Shown: piece by piece, positions 59,156 through 64,000 of the stretch
Layout: each line of letters starts with the position of its first letter
Numbering within the stretch: the first letter of the stretch is position 1
DNA from: QHXN01 sp963785125
GTDB lineage: Bacteria > Acidobacteriota > Blastocatellia > Pyrinomonadales > Pyrinomonadaceae
Length of the DNA stretch: 64,000 nt
Direction of reading: 5' to 3'
NCBI GenBank assembly: GCA_963785125.1
Contig: CAWATU010000003.1
Location: 248,001-312,000, forward strand
Made by a program: the position numbers and the translations under genes
The notes under the pieces: generated by a model
The model's database searches: none
Seen by the model: the letters and a program-made list of their open reading frames with translations, nothing else
What the model was told of the DNA's origin: nothing

Positions 59156-60238
59156 TTAACCCCTCACGGCCTCGATGATGCTGAAGGGCGAGCGGGTCGG
59201 GACGATGCGGGAGAGCTTGAGCCCCGCGGAGGCCAGCAGCGCGGCGTACTCTTCGGCCGTGCGCTCGATGCCGCCGGGCGAGGTGAGCATCTCCAGGTCG
59301 AGCACCTTGCTGTAGTGCGGCTCGTTCCCTTCGGGGATGATGGTCTCGACGATGAGGACGCGCCCGTCCGCGCCCATCGCGGCGTTGATGTTCCTCAGGA
59401 TAAGGCTCGCGCGCTCGTTGTCCCAGTCGTGGATGATGTGCTTCATGATGTAGGCATCGGCGCGCGGCACCGACGCGAAGAAGTCGCCCGCGACGCGCTC
59501 GACGCGGCCCTTGACGCCCTCGCGCTCAAGCAGCGCCGCCGCGCCCTCGACGACCGGCGGCACGTCGAAGAGGACTCCCGACAGGCCCGGGGTGGCCTTC
59601 AGAATCTGTGCAAGCAGATAGCCGTGGCCGCCCGCGATGTCGGCGAGCGTGTCGTAACCCGAGAAGTCGTACGCCTCGACGACCGCGGGCGCGGTGACGA
59701 CGCTCATGTCGGTCATGGCGCCGTTGAAGATTTCGGCGTGCTCGGGGTTGGCGGCGAAGTACTCGAAGACCTCGGCGCCGTGCGTGTTGCCCCACGCGGG
59801 CTGGCCCGTCCTGACGCTGTGCATCATGTTCGACCAGACGTTGAAGTGCCACTGCTCGCCCATGAAGATGAGGCCGTTGCGCATCGAGCCGGCCACGCCC
59901 GCGCGCAAGGGCTCCGCCAGAGGCGTCAGGCCGAAGGTCTGCGGCGCGACCTCGGCGAAGACGCCCGCGCCCGCGAGCGAGCGCAGGACGCGGTAGAGCG
60001 AGCGCTCGTGCGTCTCGGTCTCCGCCGCCAACTCTGCGACGGGGCGCGGCCCCGCGGCGAGCAGGTCGGCGATGCCGAGCCGCGCGGCGACGTAGAGCGC
60101 CTGCGTCAGGAGCGCGCCGAAGGCCATCTGCGTCAGGACGGCCTCGGGCGGCGGGGTCTGCGCTTCGGCCTTCGCGTCAGGCGCAGCAATCTCGATGGGA
60201 AGTGTCGGGGAAGTCTCTTGACTAATCTGCGTGCTCAT
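59156..60238 (-). CDS. O-methyltransferase, acetylserotonin/hydroxyindole type
   Basis: 360 residues. An N-terminal helical dimerisation domain (LTQMAFGALLTQALYVAARL and LLAAGPRPVAELAAET), then the SAM-binding motif GYDTLADIAGGHGYLLAQIL near residue 195 and the catalytic His region IMKHIIHDWDNERASLILRN near residue 275. These fit the O-methyltransferase (PF00891-type) family, used on phenols, polyketides or quinones. The ATG at 60238 with an upstream GGAGGG is preferred over an earlier in-frame start at 60298. No biosynthetic cluster surrounds it, so the substrate is unknown. Confidence 0.85.
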   Translation of the reverse strand: MSTQISQETSPTLPIEIAAPDAKAEAQTPPPEAVLTQMAFGALLTQALYVAARLGIADLLAAGPRPVAELAAETETHERSLYRVLRSLAGAGVFAEVAPQTFGLTPLAEPLRAGVAGSMRNGLIFMGEQWHFNVWSNMMHSVRTGQPAWGNTHGAEVFEYFAANPEHAEIFNGAMTDMSVVTAPAVVEAYDFSGYDTLADIAGGHGYLLAQILKATPGLSGVLFDVPPVVEGAAALLEREGVKGRVERVAGDFFASVPRADAYIMKHIIHDWDNERASLILRNINAAMGADGRVLIVETIIPEGNEPHYSKVLDLEMLTSPGGIERTAEEYAALLASAGLKLSRIVPTRSPFSIIEAVRG

Positions 60239-60410
60239 AACTCTGTTTCGCCCTCCGGGGAAGTAGCCTGATTCAATCCGCGTTTGCGATACGCGCACAC
60301 CTCGGGGCCGGATGCTCCGGCGCCCATCTCTCTACGCGAGACTCGCGCGGAAAAGGGATCAGGGCGGCGGGCCGAGGTGTGACAAGTTTCCGGCGCCGCA
60401 GGCGACGCTG

Positions 60411-60416
60411 TATAAT
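60411..60416 (+). promoter_or_regulatory. Candidate -10 element of the cupin gene
   Basis: TATAAT preceded by TG, about 45 nt before the cupin start. The -35 region is poor. Confidence 0.45.
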
Positions 60417-60459
60417 CCGCGTCGTCTCGCCCCCCCCCTATAAAGGAGAGCGTTCTCTC

Positions 60460-60816
60460 ATGCACGAAGTCATCCTGAAGCGGTTCGAGCGGCCCGACGA
60501 GACGCGCGAGTTCGAGCTGGGCAAGTTCGAGATCGTTCGCATCGGCGGACTCACCGTGGGGCGGGCCACGTACCAGCCCGGCTGGAAGTGGTCTGTGCAC
60601 GTCAGCCCGCTCGCCGGCACGCCCTTCTGCGAAGTTGAGCACGTCGGCCTCGTCGTCTCGGGCCACGCCGTCGCCGCGTTGGTCGGAGGCGATGTATTCG
60701 ACCTCACGCCCGGAGTCCTGTTCCACGTTCCCTCGGCGCCGCACGACAGTTGGGTCGTCGGCGACGAACCGTACGTCTCGCTCCACTTTCTCGGGGCTGA
60801 TAGTTATACGAAGTGA
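60460..60816 (+). CDS. Cupin domain protein
   Basis: 118 residues, a single cupin barrel. The two motifs are degenerate: first PGWKWSVHVSPLAGTPFCEVEHVGLVVSG, quoted here by GWKWSVHV and HVGLVVSG, and second DLTPGVLFHVPSAPHDSWVV. His/Glu residues that could bind a metal are present. The ATG at 60460 lies behind AAAGGAGAG. Its stop overlaps the next gene. Function unknown; small cupins of this kind often bind small ligands. Confidence 0.75.
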   Translation: MHEVILKRFERPDETREFELGKFEIVRIGGLTVGRATYQPGWKWSVHVSPLAGTPFCEVEHVGLVVSGHAVAALVGGDVFDLTPGVLFHVPSAPHDSWVVGDEPYVSLHFLGADSYTK

Positions 60817-61385
60817 AATACCGACAGATGAAAGTCCTTTTAACCTTCCTGACGTTACTCACAGTGTGTTCGGCGCAGGCGTCGGGTCAGGCTCAAGCGG
60901 CGCCGCCGCAAGAGGGTTACATACGCACGGCGGACGGCGTGCGCCTCTTCTACAAGGTCGTGGGGAGCGGGGCCGAGACGCTGGTCGCGGTTCACGGCGG
61001 CCCGGGCAACACTCTGGAGTCCATCCTGCCCGACCTTGAGCCGCTGGCGAAGAGTCGTCGCGTCATCTACTACGACCAGCGCGGGGGCGGGCGCTCGGAC
61101 TTAATCAAGGACAAGGACAAGTTGAGCGTCGCGAAGCACGTCGCGGATTTGGAGGCCGTGAGGACGCACTTCAAACTCGAACGGATGACTCTGCTCGGCA
61201 ACTCTTGGGGCGGGATGCTGATCTCGTTCTACGCGGCGGCGCACCCCGAACGGGTCGAGCGAATGGTGCTGCACAACCCGGGCGAGCCGACCAAAGAACT
61301 GTTGATGAAGGCGGTCGAGACGTTTCTGAAGGGCGGCTGGCCAACGGCGGCGAAGAAGCTTCAAGCCCCGGCGGTGAAGAAGTGA
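60813..61385 (+). CDS. Alpha/beta hydrolase (proline iminopeptidase-like), C-terminally truncated
   Basis: 190 residues with a signal peptide (LLTFLTLLTVCSAQASG). The family start is clear: GVRLFYKVVGSG, VAVHGGPGNTLESI (oxyanion loop HGGPG), YYDQRGGGRSD and the nucleophile elbow LLGNSWGGMLISFYAAAHPE near residue 130. The protein stops after about 60 more residues, so the cap and the strand segments carrying catalytic Asp and His are missing (usual length about 300). The stop overlaps the GTG of the next gene. GTG 60813 or ATG 60828 could be the start. It is probably non-functional as encoded. Confidence 0.75.
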   Translation: MKYRQMKVLLTFLTLLTVCSAQASGQAQAAPPQEGYIRTADGVRLFYKVVGSGAETLVAVHGGPGNTLESILPDLEPLAKSRRVIYYDQRGGGRSDLIKDKDKLSVAKHVADLEAVRTHFKLERMTLLGNSWGGMLISFYAAAHPERVERMVLHNPGEPTKELLMKAVETFLKGGWPTAAKKLQAPAVKK

Positions 61386-62194
61386 GCGGGCCCGCCTCTG
61401 CCAACGTCGAAGACGGAGGCGCGCGCGTGCGGCGCGAGTTCGTCGCGCGCGGCTCGGTCGTGAGGAAGATTTGGGGCGACCCGGAGGTGGTGCTGCTCAT
61501 CTTCGCCGGTTCGGCCGCGGAGTTCGCTCTGAACAGGGCGGTGGACTGGCTCTTCTTCACCGGCAAGATTCCGAACGACCCCATCGGCCGTCTCTTCTCG
61601 ACGGTGCGCTATGCGCGCGAGATAGTCTTTGCGGATGAGGAGACGGCCCGCCGCACGTTCCAACGCATCAACGCGGCGCACGCAGGCGTGGAGGGCCTAC
61701 GCGGGCGGGCGATCCCCGAGTGGGCTTACCGCGACGTGCTCTACATGCTTGTGGACTACTCCGAGCGCGCGCACCGAATGCTCTACGGCGCGCTGACGCG
61801 TGCGGAGCGCGAGGAGCTGTACGCGGTCTTCAGACGCGTCGGCGAGGGGCTGAACGTCAAGGAGTTGCCCGCGGATTACGAACGCTGGCGCGCAGACCGG
61901 CGCTCGCACATGGAGCGCGACCTCGCGCACGGCAGGCACACGGCTCTGCTCTACGACTCTTACCGACGGCACCTGGGCGAGTGGCGTTATCAGTTGTTGC
62001 TACAGGTGCAGGCGTTGCTCGTGCCGGAGCGTGTGCGGAGCCTGTTGCGGCTCCGTCGTCGCGCCGTCTTCTCGGCGGCGGTAGACGTGTTCGCGTGGCT
62101 GCCCGTGCCGGGCCTGCGTCCGCTGCTGCGCCGCCTGCTGTTGCAGCCGCGTTACTGGGGCGAGGTCGCGGAGCTTGAGCGCGCGCCGGTTTGA
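61382..62194 (+). CDS. MpaB-like oxygenase family protein (DUF2236)
   Basis: 270 residues. Recognisable as DUF2236/MpaB family by REFVARGSVVRKIWGDPEVV at the N-terminus, FAGSAAEFALNRAVDWLF, the loop TVRYAREIVFADEETARRTF and the H-x-x-V segment INAAHAGVEGLRG. The family includes haem-binding oxygenases such as MpaB and latex-clearing-protein relatives. A GTG at 61382 overlapping the previous stop (GTGA) is taken as the start; the next in-frame start would cut into the family core. Substrate unknown. Confidence 0.75.
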   Translation: MSGPASANVEDGGARVRREFVARGSVVRKIWGDPEVVLLIFAGSAAEFALNRAVDWLFFTGKIPNDPIGRLFSTVRYAREIVFADEETARRTFQRINAAHAGVEGLRGRAIPEWAYRDVLYMLVDYSERAHRMLYGALTRAEREELYAVFRRVGEGLNVKELPADYERWRADRRSHMERDLAHGRHTALLYDSYRRHLGEWRYQLLLQVQALLVPERVRSLLRLRRRAVFSAAVDVFAWLPVPGLRPLLRRLLLQPRYWGEVAELERAPV

Positions 62195-62257
62195 AGGGGC
62201 ATCCTTGTCATCCTCTCCGAGTTGTGTTTAGCTGGCCGCGTCGAGGCGGCAAGCGAG

Positions 62258-62669
62258 ATGATTCACACGGAGAGCGCGGGCGGCGTGGTCGTCAACGGGG
62301 AGGGGCGCGTCCTGCTGGTCGAGCCAGTACGGGACGAGCTGGTCTCTGCCGAAGGGGCATCTGGAAGAGGGCGAGACGCCTTTGGAGGCCGCGCGCAGAG
62401 AGATTCGCGAGGAGTCAGGCGTCACCCGACTTGAGTTAATCAAGCCGCTCGGGAGCTACACACGCCACCGCCTCGGCGCCGACGGGCGCGAAGACGCTTC
62501 GGAGCTGAAGACCATCCACCTCTTTCTCTTCCGTACCGACGAGAGCGAGCTTGTGCCGCTCGACCCCGACAACCCGGAGGCGCGCTGGGTCGAGCGCGAG
62601 CGGGTCGCGGGGCTGCTGACGCACGCGAAGGACAGGGAGTTCTTCGCCTCAATCCTGAAGACCATCTGA
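62258..62669 (+). CDS. NUDIX hydrolase (frame-broken)
   Basis: About 136 residues. The N-terminus (TESAGGVVVNGEGRVLLV) is in one frame and the rest in another, with a change near 62322. The NUDIX box GHLEEGETPLEAARREIREE followed by SGV is complete (G-x5-E-x7-R-E-x2-E-E-x-G). The C-terminal half follows (LGSYTRHRLGADGREDASEL). Hydrolyses a nucleoside diphosphate derivative; the exact one is unknown. The start ATG 62258 has a GGCGG stretch upstream only. Confidence 0.8.
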
Positions 62670-62699
62670 CCCCACGACAGTCAGGGAGAAGCTCAAACC

Positions 62700-63212
62700 A
62701 TGCGGAAGGTCATCCTTTCCCTCGTCATCGTCTCGTGCGCCGTCGCGGCACCCGTCAGGGCGCAGACCGGCATCACCCCGCTCCCGAAAGATAAGCTCGA
62801 AGGCCCTGCCATCAGTTTCCCCGAAGCGGTCGTCAAAGAGTTGTACCGCGTCCACCGCAACGGCCGCGGCCATGTCTTCGAGAAGCAGGGACGGAAGCAG
62901 CAGCAGAAATTCTTCGCTCCTAGCTTGGCCGCCCTCATCTGGAAGAACCTTTCGGAGACGCCCGAGGGCGAGGTGGGCAACATCGACTTCGACCCGCTCT
63001 ACAACGCGCAGGACGCGCAGATTAAGAACTTCCGCGTCGGCGCCGCCGACACCAACGGCAACACGGCCACCGTCCCCGTCACCTTCATGAACTACGACCA
63101 GAAGGTGAAGGTCACGTTCCGACTCGTCAACACGAAGGCGGGCTGGAAGGTCTCCAACATCGACTACGGCGGCGGCTCCGACCTCGTCCGTGTACTGAGC
63201 CAGCCGATGTGA
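62700..63212 (+). CDS. Secreted protein, DUF3828-like
   Basis: 170 residues with a signal peptide (VILSLVIVSCAVAAPVRA). The mature part looks like the DUF3828/NTF2-like type: EAVVKELYRVHRNGRGHVFE at the front, FFAPSLAALIWKNL in the middle and WKVSNIDYGGGSDLVRVLSQ at the end. A strong GGGAGAAG precedes the ATG. Role unknown; such proteins often sit in the periplasm. No sign of operon with its neighbours apart from same direction. Confidence 0.65.
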   Translation: MRKVILSLVIVSCAVAAPVRAQTGITPLPKDKLEGPAISFPEAVVKELYRVHRNGRGHVFEKQGRKQQQKFFAPSLAALIWKNLSETPEGEVGNIDFDPLYNAQDAQIKNFRVGAADTNGNTATVPVTFMNYDQKVKVTFRLVNTKAGWKVSNIDYGGGSDLVRVLSQPM

Positions 63213-63224
63213 GGCGCCCGTCTT

Positions 63225-64000
63225 TTGAGTGAAGAGAACACGCGCGTGGGTGACAAGAATGTACAGCGGGCGCTCGTCTGCCTCTTCGTCCTCCTCTACG
63301 TTCCGTACCTGTTTCAGCAGGGCTACCAGAGGGTCGGCCAGTACCCGGGAGATTTCCCGACGCTCTACTGGGGCGCGAAGCTGGTCTTCGAGGAGGGGCG
63401 CTCGCCCTACGTAGACGGCGCGTTCGACGAGGTCGCCCAGCGCGAGCAGCGGCGCATCTTCCCATATCTCTATCCGCCGCCCTCGTTGTTCGCCTTCTAC
63501 CCCTTCACGACCGTTACCTATGACGCGGCGAAGGTCTGGCTCCTCGTCATCAGTCACGTCTGTCTGCTCGTCATCCTCTACCTCCTCTTCCTGCGCATCA
63601 GGCCGTTCGAGCCGTCGCCCCCGTGGCCGGGACTCGCGGCCGCGCTGATGACCGTTTACGTGCTGAACTACTATCCCGTCGCCGATAACTTCGCGTGGGG
63701 GCAGATCAACCTGTTGGTGCTGGCGCTCGTCCTTCTGGCGTGGCTCGCCCTCAAGCGGGGTGGGCGCGCGTTGAGTGTCGCGTTGCCGCTGTCACTTGCA
63801 GTGCTGTTGAAGACCTACCCGCTGCTCCTGCTGCCGCTCCTCGTCATCCGGAAGAGGTACGCGGCTGCGGCGTGGACGTTGGGGCTCATGGCGCTCTACG
63901 GGTTGGTCTCCTGGTGGGTTTTGCCGCGTGGGCTGTGGGGCGACTGGCTGACGAACGTCGCGCCGACGGGCGGCTACGGGCTGCGGCCGTTCAACCTTCC
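63225..64000 (+). CDS. GT87/DUF2029-type membrane glycosyltransferase (partial, 3' end outside window)
   Basis: At least 258 residues, open to the window edge. The pattern DFPTLYWGAKLVFEEGRSPY is the GT87 (PimE-like, polyprenyl-phosphate mannosyltransferase) start, with the catalytic Asp in the first outside loop. YPPPSLFAFYPF follows, then several membrane helices and WGQINLLVLALVLLAWLALK and LLKTYPLLLLPLLVIRKR, all typical of the family. The start is TTG 63225, with GAGG 10 nt upstream, or GTG 63246. The donor would be a polyprenyl-phosphate sugar; the acceptor is unknown. Confidence 0.8.
   Translation, partial: MSEENTRVGDKNVQRALVCLFVLLYVPYLFQQGYQRVGQYPGDFPTLYWGAKLVFEEGRSPYVDGAFDEVAQREQRRIFPYLYPPPSLFAFYPFTTVTYDAAKVWLLVISHVCLLVILYLLFLRIRPFEPSPPWPGLAAALMTVYVLNYYPVADNFAWGQINLLVLALVLLAWLALKRGGRALSVALPLSLAVLLKTYPLLLLPLLVIRKRYAAAAWTLGLMALYGLVSWWVLPRGLWGDWLTNVAPTGGYGLRPFNL

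Overview
This is a high-GC bacterial chromosome segment, most plausibly from the Acidobacteriota (Blastocatellia/Pyrinomonadales type). That assignment is an inference from gene content: a run of DUF4097 proteins behind an ECF sigma/anti-sigma pair, a DUF5916 outer-membrane protein, VCBS/FG-GAP and YVTN propeller proteins, a split F0 ATP synthase cluster, and many small intergenic repeats. There are no rRNA or tRNA genes, no CRISPR array, no phage and no insertion-sequence transposase.

Layout. 1-12.4 kb: respiratory complex I genes nuoD, then allA and a beta-propeller gene, then nuoH-I-J-K-L-M-N. nuoE/F/G are not in their usual place after nuoD. 12.4-15.6 kb: a tightly overlapping SDR, GT21-like glycosyltransferase and radical SAM cluster. 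15.6-18.3 kb: a small membrane protein, an AtpZ/AtpI-type gene, an ATP synthase subunit I, atpB and atpE, ending in a strong terminator with no F1 genes behind it. 18.4-25.9 kb (minus strand): a CoA-disulfide-reductase-like flavoprotein, two proteins of unknown role, a methyltransferase and the haem genes hemE-hemH-hemY. 26-31.8 kb: ECF sigma factor, zinc-finger anti-sigma factor and three DUF4097 genes, the third probably with two DUF4097 halves. 32-41.3 kb: a large DUF5916 outer-membrane protein, an RND efflux adaptor and permease, and a damaged serine-hydrolase gene between them. 41.4-45 kb: a three-subunit molybdenum hydroxylase. 45-64 kb: mixed accessory genes, including a DMT transporter, a paired M16 protease, a VCBS-repeat secreted protein, nicotinate phosphoribosyltransferase and nicotinamidase separated by a TPR protein, a subtilisin, an O-methyltransferase, a cupin, an alpha/beta hydrolase, an MpaB-like oxygenase, a NUDIX hydrolase and a GT87 membrane protein cut by the window edge.

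The most unusual content is not a gene. At least nine intergenic sites carry short elements built from degenerate 7-nt tandem repeats, and most fold into long hairpins. Each site uses its own 7-mer. At nuoI/nuoJ and nuoM/nuoN the hairpin lies exactly between a Shine-Dalgarno-like sequence and the start codon, so folding it would restore a normal 7-8 nt spacer. Two further copies enclose a terminator hairpin whose two versions differ by compensatory base changes. A separate array at 45.1 kb has a 21-nt period (three times seven) with a small palindrome in every unit. A perfect 30-bp inverted repeat of REP/BIME type separates two DUF4097 genes.

Caution: many conserved genes (atpB, atpE, hemH, hemY, the flavoprotein, a radical SAM enzyme and others) are broken by one or more reading-frame changes, mostly between 15.3 and 24.6 kb. 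Essential genes would not all be dead, so these are most simply read as consensus indel errors. Where this happens one span is given for the whole gene.
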